From positions 2,356,001 to 2,420,000 of the forward strand of contig NZ_CP026377.1 of assembly GCF_002953195.1 (NCBI RefSeq): a DNA stretch of 64,000 nt, read 5' to 3'. Below the pieces are notes generated by a model that was given only the letters and a program-made list of their open reading frames with translations, was not told the DNA's origin and did not search any database. This document shows, one piece after another, positions 54,729 to 64,000 of this stretch (its first letter is position 1; each line of letters starts with the position of its first letter). The position numbers and the translations under genes are program-made. This DNA comes from Mixta gaviniae. GTDB taxonomy: Bacteria; Pseudomonadota; Gammaproteobacteria; Enterobacterales; Enterobacteriaceae.

Positions 54729-57035
54729 ATGAAATTCAAATCGCAAATTAAACCGTACCAGGCCGCGGCGGGCGGCTGGGGCTCACTCGAAGCCACGACC
54801 CGTTTTGTTATCGACAGCAAACAGGCGCTGAAAAACATGCGTAACCTGATGCGCATGAACAAAGCTAAAGGTTTCGACTGCCCGGGCTGCGCCTGGGGCG
54901 ACGATAACAAGAGTACCTTCAGCTTCTGCGAAAACGGCGCCAAAGCGGTGACGTGGGAAGCGACGCGCCGTTTTATCGACGCCGACTTTTTCGCCGCCCA
55001 CAGCGTCAGCAAACTCTATGCGCAGAGCGACTATTTCCTGGAATATCAGGGCCGCCTGACCGAGCCATTGCGTTATAACCGTCTGACCGACCATTACGAG
55101 CCGATTAGCTGGGATAACGCCTTTTCGCTGATCGCCCAGCATATCCATGCGATGGATAACCCGGATCAGATGGAGCTGTACACCTCCGGCCGCGCCAGCA
55201 ACGAAGCCTCCTGGCTTTATCAGCTGTTTGGCCGCATGGTTGGCACGAACAACTTCCCTGACTGCTCCAACATGTGTCACGAAGCGAGCGGCAGTGGCCT
55301 GAAGCGCAGCATCGGCGTGGGCAAAGGCACTATCCGTCTGGATGATTTCGATCATGCCGACGCGATTTTCGTCTTTGGCCAGAACCCGGGCACCAACCAT
55401 CCGCGTATGCTGCACAGCCTGCGTCACGCCGCCGACCGCGGCGCGAAGATCGTCACCTTCAATACCCTGCGCGAGCGCGGTCTGGAGCGTTTCGCCGATC
55501 CGCAAAAACCGCTGGAAGTGGTGACCTCTAAAGCGGGCGCCATCAGCTCTACCTATTACCAGCCGAATCTGGGCGGCGATATGGCCGCTGTACGCGGCAT
55601 GGTCAAGGCGCTGGCGGAAACTCACCGCGCCCGTATCGCCGCCGGCGAAAAAGGTTTGTTTGACGAAGCCTTTATTAATGCTGCGACCCAGGGCGTGGAA
55701 GATTACCTGGCGGCGGTAGACGCCACCCACTGGGAGCAGATTGAACAGCAGTCCGGCCTGAGCGAGCAACAGCTGCGCGAAGCGGCGGCCATCTATCAGA
55801 GCGCCGATCGCGTGATCTGCACCTGGGCGATGGGCATCACGCAGCATAAACACTCGGTCGACACCGTACGCGAGATCGTTAACCTGCAGCTGCTGTTTGG
55901 TCAGCTCGGCAAGAAAGGCGCCGGTCTCTGCCCGGTGCGCGGTCACAGCAACGTCCAGGGCAACCGTACGATGGGCATTGATGAGAAGCCTTCTCAGGCG
56001 TTCCTCGATGCGCTGGCGAACCACTTTAATTTCGAACCGCCGCGCGCGCCGGGCCACAACACGGTGGAAGCACTGGAAGCGATGCTGCGTGACGAGATCA
56101 AAGTGCTGATCGCGCTGGGCGGCAACCTCGCCGCCGCCGCGCCGGACAGCCCGCGCACCGAAGAAGCGATGCAGCGCTGCGGCCTGACCGTGCATATCAG
56201 CACCAAGCTGAACCGCAGCCATCTGGTGCCGGGTCAGGAGAGCCTGATCCTGCCAACGCTGGGCCGTACTGAACAGGATATTCAGGCGACCGGTTCGCAG
56301 TTTATTACCGTGGAAGACTCCTTCAGCATGGTGCATGCCTCTGAAGGCGTCGGCAAACCGCTGGCCGCAACGCAGCGCTCGGAAACCGCTATCGTGGCGG
56401 GCATTGCCAACGCGGTGCTGAGCAGCTTTAAAGTGGACTGGCTGGCGCTGGCGGCGGATTACAACAAAATCCGCGATCATATCGCCGCCACCATCCCGGG
56501 CTTCGCTGATTTCAATCAGAAATGCGAGCAGCCGGGCGGCTTCTACCTGGGCAACGCCGCGGCGGAACTGCGTTTCAACACCCCGGGCGGCAAAGCGCAC
56601 TTCAGCGCCGCCGCGCTGCCGACCTCGCTGTTCCCGCAGCTGGGCGACATCGAGGTGCCGTTTACGCTGCAGTCGCTGCGCTCGCATGACCAGTACAACA
56701 CCACGATTTACGGCCTCGATGACCGCTATCGCGGCGTGTACGGTCAGCGTGAAGTGCTGTTCATCAACCCGGAAGATATGAGCGAGCTGGGCTACGCGGC
56801 CGGTCAGAACGTGGATATCGAAACCCTGTGGAATGATGGCATCACGCGTCGCGTCAGTGGCTTTAAGCTGGTGCCTTACAACATTCCGCGCGGCAACCTG
56901 GCCGCCTACTACCCGGAAACCAACCCGCTGGTTCCCCTCTCCAGCTTTGGCGACGGCAGCGGCACGCCGACCTCCAAATCGGTGCCGGTAAAAATTTCTT
57001 TGACGTCTGAAGTGGTCACGCAGCGCATTGCCTGA
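54729..57035 (+). CDS. ydeP: YdeP-type molybdopterin oxidoreductase
   Basis: This 768-residue FdhF/YdeP-family protein (E. coli YdeP 759) has N-terminal GFDCPGCAWG, then the molybdopterin-binding MELYTSGRASNEASW and CHEASGSGLKRSIGVGKG. It also has ICTWAMGITQHKHSVDTVRE and a C-terminal dinucleotide-binding domain (IETLWNDGITRRVSGFK). Only part of a cluster Cys motif remains. In E. coli, YdeP is an EvgA-induced acid-resistance gene of unknown substrate. It ends in a bidirectional terminator before rnb. Confidence 0.88.
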   Translation: MKFKSQIKPYQAAAGGWGSLEATTRFVIDSKQALKNMRNLMRMNKAKGFDCPGCAWGDDNKSTFSFCENGAKAVTWEATRRFIDADFFAAHSVSKLYAQSDYFLEYQGRLTEPLRYNRLTDHYEPISWDNAFSLIAQHIHAMDNPDQMELYTSGRASNEASWLYQLFGRMVGTNNFPDCSNMCHEASGSGLKRSIGVGKGTIRLDDFDHADAIFVFGQNPGTNHPRMLHSLRHAADRGAKIVTFNTLRERGLERFADPQKPLEVVTSKAGAISSTYYQPNLGGDMAAVRGMVKALAETHRARIAAGEKGLFDEAFINAATQGVEDYLAAVDATHWEQIEQQSGLSEQQLREAAAIYQSADRVICTWAMGITQHKHSVDTVREIVNLQLLFGQLGKKGAGLCPVRGHSNVQGNRTMGIDEKPSQAFLDALANHFNFEPPRAPGHNTVEALEAMLRDEIKVLIALGGNLAAAAPDSPRTEEAMQRCGLTVHISTKLNRSHLVPGQESLILPTLGRTEQDIQATGSQFITVEDSFSMVHASEGVGKPLAATQRSETAIVAGIANAVLSSFKVDWLALAADYNKIRDHIAATIPGFADFNQKCEQPGGFYLGNAAAELRFNTPGGKAHFSAAALPTSLFPQLGDIEVPFTLQSLRSHDQYNTTIYGLDDRYRGVYGQREVLFINPEDMSELGYAAGQNVDIETLWNDGITRRVSGFKLVPYNIPRGNLAAYYPETNPLVPLSSFGDGSGTPTSKSVPVKISLTSEVVTQRIA

Positions 57036-57053
57036 TAGCCTGTAAACCCGTGT

Positions 57054-57079
57054 AAAAAGCCGGATCTTTCCGGCTTTTT
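57054..57079. terminator. Bidirectional terminator after ydeP
   Basis: AAAAAGCCGGA and TCCGGCTTTTT are perfect 11-base arms with TCTT loop. It can terminate in both directions. Confidence 0.85.
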
Positions 57080-57159
57080 ACGTTTATTACACCTTGCCGC
57101 ACGACAGGTAATCGCGTAAAACTGTCTGCCGCTCTTAGGCCACGAAACTGAATTCAACT

Positions 57160-59097
57160 ATGTTCCAGGATAACCCGCTGCTTGCGCAGCTCAAAGAGAA
57201 GCTCCATGCCCAGACGCCGCGTGTCGAAGGGGTGGTAAAAGGCACCGAAAAAGGTTTCGGTTTCTTAGAAGTCGATGCGCAGAAAAGCTACTTTATTCCG
57301 CCGCCGCAGATGAAAAAAGTGATGGCGGGCGACCGCGTGATCGCTGCGGTGCAAACTGATAAAGATCGCGAAATCGCCGAGCCGGAAACGCTGGTTGAGC
57401 CGTTCCTGACGCGCTTTGTTGGCCGGGTGCAGAAAAAAGATGATCGCCTCTCCATCGTTCCCGATCATCCGCTGATCAAAGACAACATCCCTTGCCGTCC
57501 CATTCGCAGCCTGCAGCATGATTTTCAGGCGGGCGACTGGGCCGTGGCGGAAATGCGTCGCCACCCGCTGAAGGGCGATCGCGGTTTCTATGCCGAACTG
57601 ACCGAATTTATCACCACCGGCGACGATCATCTGGCGCCGTGGTGGGTGACACTGTCACGCCATAATCTGGAGCGTGAAGCGCCGGCGGTGGAATTCAGCG
57701 ACATGCTGGATGAGAACCTGACGCGTGAAGATCTCACCGCGTTCGATTTCGTCACCATCGACAGCGCCAGCACCGAAGATATGGATGATGCGCTCTATGT
57801 CGAAGCGCTGGCGGACAACGCGCTGCGTCTGACCATCGCCATCGCCGATCCGACCGCTTACGTGCCGGCCGGCAGCAAGCTGGACGCGATGGCCGCCGAA
57901 CGCGCCTTCACCAACTATCTGCCGGGTTTCAATATCCCGATGCTGCCGCGTGAGCTTTCTGACAACGTCTGCTCGCTGCGTCCTGACGAACGCCGCCCGG
58001 CGCTCGCCTGCCGCGTTACCGTGGCGCAGGACGGCGCGCTCTCCGACGTACAGTTCTTCGCCGCCTGGGTTGAATCGAAAGCCAAGCTGGCCTATGACGA
58101 CGTCTCCGACTGGCTGGAAAGCAATGGCGAGAGCGCCTGGCAGCCGCAGAGCGAGGCGATCGCCCAGCAGATCCGTTTACTGCACCGTCTCTGCCAGGCG
58201 CGTGTCGAGTGGCGCCAGCAGCATGCGTTGGTGTTTAAAGATCGTCCTGACTACCGCTTCCTGCTGGGCGAGAAAGGCGAAGTGCTGGATATCGTTGCCG
58301 AGCCGCGCCGTATCGCGAACCGTATCGTGGAAGAGTCGATGATCGCCGCTAACATCTGCGCGGCGATGGTGCTGCGCGAGAAGCTCGGCTTCGGCATCTA
58401 TAACGTCCACCTGGGCTTCGATCTCGCCAACGCTGAGCAGGCTGCGGCCGTGCTGGCCAATCACGGCGTTACCGCCGACGCTGCGGCGATGGCGACGCTG
58501 GAAGGCTTCCGCGAGCTGCGTCGTCAGCTGGACGCACAGCCGACCCAGTTCCTCGATAGCCGTATCCGCCGCTTCCAGTCGTTTGCTGAGATCAGCACCG
58601 AGCCAGGCCCGCATTTTGGCCTCGGTCTTGAAGCATACGCGACCTGGACCTCGCCGATCCGTAAATATGGCGATATGGTCAACCATCGTCTGTTGAAAGC
58701 GATTATTCGCGGCGAAAGCGCCCAGCGTCCGACCGAAGAGGTTACGCTGAAAATGGGCGAACGCCGTCGTCTGAACCGTATGGCAGAGCGTGATGTGGGT
58801 GACTGGCTCTATGCGCGTTTCCTGCAGAAAGCGGCAGGCAGCGATACCCGCTTCAGCGCCGAGATCATCGACGTTTCCCGCGGCGGCATGCGCGTGCGCC
58901 TGCTGGCTAACGGCGCCGTAGCCTTTATTCCGGCGCCGTTTATCCACGCCGTGCGCGACGAGCTGACCTGCAGCCAGGAAAACGGTACGGTGCAGGTGAA
59001 AGGCGACGTGGTGTATCGCGTTACCGACGTCATTGAGGTAACCATCGCCGAAGTGCGTATGGAAACCCGCAGCATCGTGGCGCGTCCGGCCGTCTGA
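57160..59097 (+). CDS. rnb: Exoribonuclease II
   Basis: RNase II degrades single-stranded RNA from 3' to 5'. The 645 residues (E. coli 644) have the N-terminal cold-shock domains ([19 protein letters not shown]), the RNB catalytic domain with the Asp cluster ([19 protein letters not shown]), and a C-terminal S1 domain ([19 protein letters not shown]). ATG 57160 matches the family start [11 protein letters not shown]. In E. coli rnb is next to yciW and gmr; here both junctions contain insertions. Confidence 0.98.
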   Translation: MFQDNPLLAQLKEKLHAQTPRVEGVVKGTEKGFGFLEVDAQKSYFIPPPQMKKVMAGDRVIAAVQTDKDREIAEPETLVEPFLTRFVGRVQKKDDRLSIVPDHPLIKDNIPCRPIRSLQHDFQAGDWAVAEMRRHPLKGDRGFYAELTEFITTGDDHLAPWWVTLSRHNLEREAPAVEFSDMLDENLTREDLTAFDFVTIDSASTEDMDDALYVEALADNALRLTIAIADPTAYVPAGSKLDAMAAERAFTNYLPGFNIPMLPRELSDNVCSLRPDERRPALACRVTVAQDGALSDVQFFAAWVESKAKLAYDDVSDWLESNGESAWQPQSEAIAQQIRLLHRLCQARVEWRQQHALVFKDRPDYRFLLGEKGEVLDIVAEPRRIANRIVEESMIAANICAAMVLREKLGFGIYNVHLGFDLANAEQAAAVLANHGVTADAAAMATLEGFRELRRQLDAQPTQFLDSRIRRFQSFAEISTEPGPHFGLGLEAYATWTSPIRKYGDMVNHRLLKAIIRGESAQRPTEEVTLKMGERRRLNRMAERDVGDWLYARFLQKAAGSDTRFSAEIIDVSRGGMRVRLLANGAVAFIPAPFIHAVRDELTCSQENGTVQVKGDVVYRVTDVIEVTIAEVRMETRSIVARPAV

Positions 59098-59110
59098 TAC
59101 ATTTCTCTTA

Positions 59111-59140
59111 AGGGACAGCCTGCGCGCTGTCCCTGCTTTT
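59111..59140 (+). terminator. rnb terminator
   Basis: AGGGACAG and CTGTCCCT pair around CCTGCGCG, followed by GCTTTT. Confidence 0.75.
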
Positions 59141-59296
59141 CCCGCTTCGCTACGCCCTCTCTTGCCTGACCCACAGGAAAAACGCCTGTCGCCTCACACT
59201 TCTCTTAAATAGCTCTTTCTTTAACAAAGCATTAAATTACTTTTAACTTGTTGTCCCTTCCGACCTCTTCCCTCTGGATGCAACAAGGAGTTAGTG

Positions 59297-61363
59297 ATGA
59301 GAAACGTCAAAACCGGCCTGATCTGGTTAGCGGTGGCGTTGACTGGCGCATTTGCGTTCGCCATGCTGGCGATAAACCGGGGTGAACCGGTCAACGCCGT
59401 CTGGCTGGTGGTCGCCGCGGTGGCCTGCTACAGCATCGCCTACCGCTTTTACAGCCTGTTTATTGCCAGGAATATCTTTGAACTCAATGACAATCGCATA
59501 ACGCCCGCCGAGCGCTATAACGACGGCCTCGACTATGTACCGACCAATAAATGGGTGCTGTTCGGCCACCACTTCGCCGCTATCGCCGGTGCCGGCCCGC
59601 TGGTTGGGCCGATCCTGGCGGCGCAGATGGGCTTCCTGCCTGGCACTATCTGGATCCTGGTCGGCGTAATGCTGGCGGGCGCGGTGCAGGATTTTCTGGT
59701 GCTGTTTATTTCGACGCGCCGCGATGGCCGCTCGCTGGGCGAAATGGCGCGTCAGGAGCTGGGCGCCTTCGCCGGGGTGATCACCATGCTTGGCGCGCTG
59801 GGCGTGATGATCATCATTCTGTCGGCGCTGGCGCTGGTGGTGGTTAAAGCCCTGGCGAACAGCCCCTGGGGGCTGTTTACGATCGCTGCCACCATTCCTA
59901 TCGCGCTGTTGATGGGCATCTGGATGCGTTTCCTGCGCCCCGGAAAAATCGCCGAGGTGTCGATTATCGGTTTTGTGCTGATGATGGCGGCGATTATCTA
60001 CGGCGGCGACATTGCACAGCATCCCTATTGGGGTCCCTTCTTTACGCTGAAAGGCACCACCCTCACCTGGGTACTGGTCGCCTATGGCTTTATCGCCTCG
60101 GTGCTGCCGGTCTGGCTGCTGCTGGCGCCGCGTGATTACCTTTCTACCTTCCTGAAAATCGGCGTGATCGTCGGCCTGGCGATCGGCATCCTGTTTGCGA
60201 TGCCGGAGATGAAAATGCCGGCGATTTCCCGTTTTATCGACGGCAGCGGCCCGGTCTTCTCTGGCGCGCTGTTCCCCTTCCTGTTTATCACCATCGCCTG
60301 TGGTGCCATCTCCGGCTTTCATGCGCTGGTCTCCAGCGGCACCACGCCCAAGCTGGTGGAGCGGGAAAGCCATATCCGCTTTATCGGCTACGGCGCGATG
60401 CTGATGGAGTCGTTCGTGGCGATTATGGCGCTGATTTGCGCCTCGGTTATCGATCCGGGCGTCTACTTCGCGATGAACGCCCCGGCGGCGCTGATCGGCA
60501 CCACGGTCGAGAGCGCCTCGCAGGCGATTAACGGCTGGGGATTTGTGGTGACGCCGGAGATGCTAAATGGCATTGCGCGCGATGTCGGCGAGGCGTCGAT
60601 TCTGTCACGCGCGGGCGGCGCGCCGACCTTCGCCGTTGGCATGGCGCATATCATTACCGAGGTGTTTAACAGCCGCGCGATGATGGCTTTCTGGTATCAC
60701 TTCGCCATACTGTTCGAAGCGCTGTTTATTCTTACCGCCGTTGACGCCGGCACCCGCGCCTGTCGCTTTATGGTGCAGGATCTCGCCGGCACGCTGATCC
60801 CGGGACTGGCGAATAACCGCTCGTGGCTTGGCAATATGGCGGGCACGACCGTGGCGGTAGCGGGCTGGGGCTTTTTCGTTTATCAGGGCGTGGTCGATCC
60901 GCTGGGCGGCATCAATACGCTTTGGCCGCTGTTCGGTATCGGCAATCAGATGCTGGCGTCGATGGCGCTGATCCTCGGCACCGTGGTGCTGTTCAAGATG
61001 AAAAAACAGCGCTACGCCTGGGTGACGATTTTGCCGACCGCGTGGCTGTTTGTGACCTCGATGACCGCAGGCTGGCAGAAGATTTTCCATGAAAAACCCG
61101 CTATCGGTTTTCTTGCTCAGGCGAATAAGTTCAGCAAAGCGATTGATGAAGGGGTAGTGATTGCGCCAGCGAAAAGCGTCGCAGATATGCAGACCATTGT
61201 ATTAAGCAACCAGATCAACGCCGCGCTTTGCGCCTTCTTTATGCTGGTGGCGGTCACGATGCTGATCGCCGCGTTCTTCGTTATCCGACGCGCGCTGAAA
61301 AGCGCCCGCCCGACGACGCACGAAACCGCGCCGGCGCTGCGTAAGGAGGCTCGTCATGTCTGA
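59297..61363 (+). CDS. cstA: CstA-family peptide/pyruvate transporter
   Basis: The 688-residue inner-membrane protein has about 16-18 helices. CstA/BtsT signatures are DGLDYVPTNKWVLFGHHFAA, GAGPLVGPILAAQMG and GFHALVSSGTTPK. It takes up pyruvate and perhaps peptides. Sequence is close to CstA by N-terminal MRNVKTG...NRGEPVNA and by length; BtsT is the alternative. I chose ATG 59297: AAGGAG is six bases upstream (the preceding GTG at 59294 is only three). The stop overlaps the next gene by eight bases. Absent from this position in E. coli. Confidence 0.85.
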   Translation: MRNVKTGLIWLAVALTGAFAFAMLAINRGEPVNAVWLVVAAVACYSIAYRFYSLFIARNIFELNDNRITPAERYNDGLDYVPTNKWVLFGHHFAAIAGAGPLVGPILAAQMGFLPGTIWILVGVMLAGAVQDFLVLFISTRRDGRSLGEMARQELGAFAGVITMLGALGVMIIILSALALVVVKALANSPWGLFTIAATIPIALLMGIWMRFLRPGKIAEVSIIGFVLMMAAIIYGGDIAQHPYWGPFFTLKGTTLTWVLVAYGFIASVLPVWLLLAPRDYLSTFLKIGVIVGLAIGILFAMPEMKMPAISRFIDGSGPVFSGALFPFLFITIACGAISGFHALVSSGTTPKLVERESHIRFIGYGAMLMESFVAIMALICASVIDPGVYFAMNAPAALIGTTVESASQAINGWGFVVTPEMLNGIARDVGEASILSRAGGAPTFAVGMAHIITEVFNSRAMMAFWYHFAILFEALFILTAVDAGTRACRFMVQDLAGTLIPGLANNRSWLGNMAGTTVAVAGWGFFVYQGVVDPLGGINTLWPLFGIGNQMLASMALILGTVVLFKMKKQRYAWVTILPTAWLFVTSMTAGWQKIFHEKPAIGFLAQANKFSKAIDEGVVIAPAKSVADMQTIVLSNQINAALCAFFMLVAVTMLIAAFFVIRRALKSARPTTHETAPALRKEARHV

Positions 61364-61649
61364 ACGCATTGCGCTGGCGCCGCCGCGGATAAGCGCGAAA
61401 AAGATCTATCGCTGCCGCCCGCTGCTCCCGGCTGTCGCGCCGGCGCCGCGCGGCCTGCGCCTGTTCTGGCAGCGGCTGGCGCAAAGTTTCCGATTGATGG
61501 TCGGGGTGCAGGATTACCAAAACTATCTGCGTCATATGCGGCAACACCACCCTGCCGCGACGCCCATGACGGAAAAAGCGTTTCATCGCTACTGCCTTGA
61601 AGCGCGCTTTCCCAGCCAGGGCGGTAAAATCGGAAAGTGCCCCTGTTAA
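61356..61649 (+). CDS. YbdD/YjiX-family small protein
   Basis: The 97-residue product ends in the YbdD/YjiX pattern YQNYLRHMRQHHPAATPMT, AFHRYCLEAR, and a Cys-containing tail GKIGKCPC. The N-terminal 35 residues (basic, Ala/Pro-rich) are longer than in YbdD (65 aa). ATG 61356 overlaps cstA and has AAGGAGG upstream, as expected of the usual cstA-ybdD coupling. These proteins assist the transporter; their mechanism is not known. Confidence 0.82.
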   Translation: MSERIALAPPRISAKKIYRCRPLLPAVAPAPRGLRLFWQRLAQSFRLMVGVQDYQNYLRHMRQHHPAATPMTEKAFHRYCLEARFPSQGGKIGKCPC

Positions 61650-61871
61650 AACATCAACGGGTGTTACCTTTTTGCCCCGGCTGTTACTATCGGAATGTAA
61701 ATTAAACGCAACCGGCGCCATAAAAAGTGGCGCCTTGTTGTTCCTGCCAGCGTAAAATGTTAATTTTCGCGAGAAAAATATTCACTCAAGAGTGTGCTGT
61801 GCTTATGTATCTGGCCGGAAAGTATTACTAAAATAACAATAGTCGCGCGATCTGCTTATAGGACGGTCCGT

Positions 61872-63857
61872 ATGCTTGAAGATCAGGGGCAAACGTTGCT
61901 CTTTACGCTGTTTGGCACCCGCAGCCCCTACTGGCACCTTACATCCGACAGCGATGCCCTCCGGCTCTCCCGCGAAGAGCTGGCGGAAACCAATCTCGCT
62001 GTGCCGCTTTCTTCCTCTCAGGCGCAGCTGCTGCGCGCCATGACGGTGGTGACATCCAGCGTTAACCTGGTGGTTAATTTGCGCGGCGAAGAACTGCCGA
62101 TGCATTTTGTCGGCCGTAAGGTCAATCAGGATGAGTGGGCGGGCACCGCTTCCGCCTGGGGCGATACCTCCTCCGTGGCACGTGATTTGACGCAGGGGCT
62201 TTCCTTTGCCGAACAGGTGGTTTCAGAAGCCAATTCGGTGATCGTGATCCTCGATCAGCACGGCAATATTCAGCGTTTCAATCGCCTTAGCGAAGAGTAC
62301 ACCGGCCTGAAAGAGCAGGAAGTGATTGGCCGCAACGTATTTAAACTCTTTATGACCAAGCAGGAAGCGCTGGCGTCGCGCCGCAATATTACCGGCTTTT
62401 TCCGTGACGGTAGCTCGTATGAGGTTGAACGCTGGATCAAAACGCGCAAGGGACAACGTCTGTTCCTGTTCCGCAATAAGTTCGTACACAGCGGCAGCGG
62501 CAAAAATGAAATTTTCCTGATCTGCTCCGGTACCGATATCACCGAAGAGCGCCGGGCGCAGGAGCGCCTGCGCGTGCTGGCGAATACCGATACCGTGACC
62601 GGCCTGCCGAACCGCAACGCCATTCATCAGCGTATTACCGACGTGCTGGAAAAACGCGACGATCGCCAGGTCGGCGTAGTCTATCTGGATCTGGATAACT
62701 TCAAAAAGGTCAACGACGCCTACGGGCATATGTTCGGCGATCAGCTGCTGCAGGCAGTGTCGCTGGCGGTACTATCCTGCCTTGAACCGGAGCAGACGCT
62801 GGGCCGACTTGGTGGCGACGAATTTATTGTGCTGGCGGAGAAAACCACTCAGGAAGCGCTGGAAGCGATGGCGACGCGTATTCTGGCGCGACTGCGTCAG
62901 CCCTTCCGCATTGGCCTGATTGAGGTTTACACCGGTTGTTCGGTCGGCATTGCGCTGGCACCGCAGCACGGCGAAGATCGCGAAAGCCTGATCCGCAACG
63001 CCGATACGGCGATGTATCACGCTAAAGAGAGCGGCCGCGGGCAGGCGTGCGTTTTCTCGCCGGAGATGAATCAGCGGGTGTTTGAATATCTCTGGCTCGA
63101 TACCAACCTGCGTAAGGCGCTGGAGCATCAGCAGCTGGTTATTCATTATCAGCCTAAAATCAGCGCGGGCGGCAAAGTGATCAGCGCCGAGGCGCTGGTG
63201 CGCTGGCTTTCGCCGGAGCGCGGTATGATCCCGCCCAACGAATTTATCGCCTATGCCGAAGAGTCAGGCCTGATTGTGCCGCTTGGCCGCTGGGTGATGC
63301 TGACGGCGCTGCAGCAGATTATCGCGTGGCGACGTCAGGGCATTCATCTGCGCGTCGCGGTGAACGTCTCCGCGCGACAGCTGCTCGATCAGAGCATCTA
63401 TAACGATTTAAAAGAGGCGCTGCAGCAGAATGGGATTAATGTCAGCCCTATCGATATTGAACTGACCGAAAGCTGCCTGATCGAAAATGAACAGCAGGCG
63501 CTGCGGCTGATGCATCAGTTTCGCGAGCTGGGGGCGGAGGTGCATCTGGATGATTTCGGCACCGGCTATTCATCGCTGTCGCAGCTGGCGCGCGTACCGA
63601 TTGATGCCATCAAGCTCGATCAGAGCTTTGTCCGCAGCGTCAATGATCGTCCGGTATCGCAGTCGCTGGTGCATGCGATTGTGGCAGTGGCGAAGGCGCT
63701 GCATCTGCGCGTGATTGCCGAAGGGGTGGAGACGGCGCTTGAGGAGCAGTTTTTGCTGGCGAATGGCGTGGATGAGCGGCAGGGTTACTATTATGGGAAG
63801 CCAATGCCCGCAGACCAGCTGGAGCATTGGCTTGCTCAGCATCCTGCCAAGCCTTAA
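61872..63857 (+). CDS. pdeR: Cyclic di-GMP phosphodiesterase PdeR (Gmr)
   Basis: This 661-residue protein equals E. coli PdeR. A PAS domain (about 110-230; VIVILDQHGNIQRFNRLSEEYTG), a GGDEF domain with LGGDEFIVL, and an EAL domain with SAEALVRW, NVSARQL, ELTESCL, DDFGTGYSS and EGVET are all intact. In E. coli it is the trigger enzyme that restrains DgcM and MlrA for curli control. I chose ATG 61872; the open frame extends to 61794. Confidence 0.95.
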   Translation: MLEDQGQTLLFTLFGTRSPYWHLTSDSDALRLSREELAETNLAVPLSSSQAQLLRAMTVVTSSVNLVVNLRGEELPMHFVGRKVNQDEWAGTASAWGDTSSVARDLTQGLSFAEQVVSEANSVIVILDQHGNIQRFNRLSEEYTGLKEQEVIGRNVFKLFMTKQEALASRRNITGFFRDGSSYEVERWIKTRKGQRLFLFRNKFVHSGSGKNEIFLICSGTDITEERRAQERLRVLANTDTVTGLPNRNAIHQRITDVLEKRDDRQVGVVYLDLDNFKKVNDAYGHMFGDQLLQAVSLAVLSCLEPEQTLGRLGGDEFIVLAEKTTQEALEAMATRILARLRQPFRIGLIEVYTGCSVGIALAPQHGEDRESLIRNADTAMYHAKESGRGQACVFSPEMNQRVFEYLWLDTNLRKALEHQQLVIHYQPKISAGGKVISAEALVRWLSPERGMIPPNEFIAYAEESGLIVPLGRWVMLTALQQIIAWRRQGIHLRVAVNVSARQLLDQSIYNDLKEALQQNGINVSPIDIELTESCLIENEQQALRLMHQFRELGAEVHLDDFGTGYSSLSQLARVPIDAIKLDQSFVRSVNDRPVSQSLVHAIVAVAKALHLRVIAEGVETALEEQFLLANGVDERQGYYYGKPMPADQLEHWLAQHPAKP

Positions 63858-63866
63858 TTTATTCCG

Positions 63867-64000
63867 TTAGCTGGCTTTGCGCAGCTGCGAGCTAAGACGG
63901 TTCTGCAGCTGCACCAGTCGCGCCATGTAGGCAAGATCCTTTTCTTCAATAGAGAAGGCGAAATCGACCCAGTCCTCCGTGATATCCATCAGCTCGGCGC
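63867..64000 (-). CDS. 3' end of an unrecognised gene (5' part outside window)
   Basis: The minus strand encodes 43 residues ending at a TAA (63867-63869), convergent with pdeR. They read AELMDITEDWVDFAFSIEEK and then DLAYMARLVQLQNRLSSQL, ending RKAS. It is helical and amphipathic. Too little is visible to name a family. Confidence 0.5.
   Translation of the reverse strand, partial: AELMDITEDWVDFAFSIEEKDLAYMARLVQLQNRLSSQLRKAS

Overview
The window is chromosomal DNA of a gammaproteobacterium of the order Enterobacterales, most likely Erwiniaceae (Pantoea, Mixta or Erwinia type). From 15.5 to 40.5 kb the gene order ttcA, fnrS, zntB, mppA, mpaA, ycjG, tpx, tyrR, ycjF, ycjX, pspDCBA, pspF, sapABCDF, fabI, yciW follows the Escherichia coli backbone. 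It resumes with rnb and pdeR (gmr) at 57-64 kb. Protein lengths match the E. coli orthologues closely (ZntB 327, FabI 262, SapD 330, PdeR 661 aa). The genus is inferred; no rRNA is present to fix it.

Region 1 (1-14.7 kb) is accessory DNA. It holds a partial LysR regulator, a LysE exporter, an NAD-dependent epimerase, a broken tetR with two clear operators facing an ABC membrane-domain gene and a broken RND pump, a broken MFS pump facing an ArsR regulator and a nitrilase-type hydrolase, a saccharopine-dehydrogenase-like gene facing an intact TetR regulator, and a YmgB-like small protein. The regulator/target pairs have visible inverted-repeat operators between them. Long gene-poor gaps carry a dispersed hairpin repeat. 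All four frameshifts in the pump/regulator genes are single missing bases.

Region 2 (15.5-40.5 kb) is the conserved core: tRNA thiolation (ttcA), zinc transport (zntB), murein-peptide recycling (mppA, mpaA, ycjG), thiol peroxidase (tpx), aromatic regulation (tyrR), phage-shock envelope stress (psp), peptide uptake/antimicrobial resistance (sap) and fatty-acid synthesis (fabI). Two small RNAs below any ORF cutoff are recognisable: FnrS next to zntB, with an FNR-type site, and RyhB next to sapA, with a Fur-type site in its promoter. A small AT-rich insert between tpx and tyrR carries DUF3289, DUF943 and a decayed second DUF943 gene.

Region 3 (41-57 kb) is an insertion between yciW and rnb relative to E. 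coli. It has a phage lysis cassette (SAR endolysin, Rz, embedded Rz1), a tailspike/AmsF-like protein, an exported protein of unknown function, and a CI/LexA-type repressor with palindromic operators on both sides. These are followed by DUF2534, BluF, CheV, a small acidic protein, a PTS EIICB permease and YdeP. No capsid, tail-tube, terminase or integrase gene is visible, so the phage part is a remnant or a domesticated module.

Region 4 (57-64 kb) has rnb, a cstA-ybdD pair inserted between rnb and pdeR, pdeR itself, and the 3' end of an unrecognised gene.
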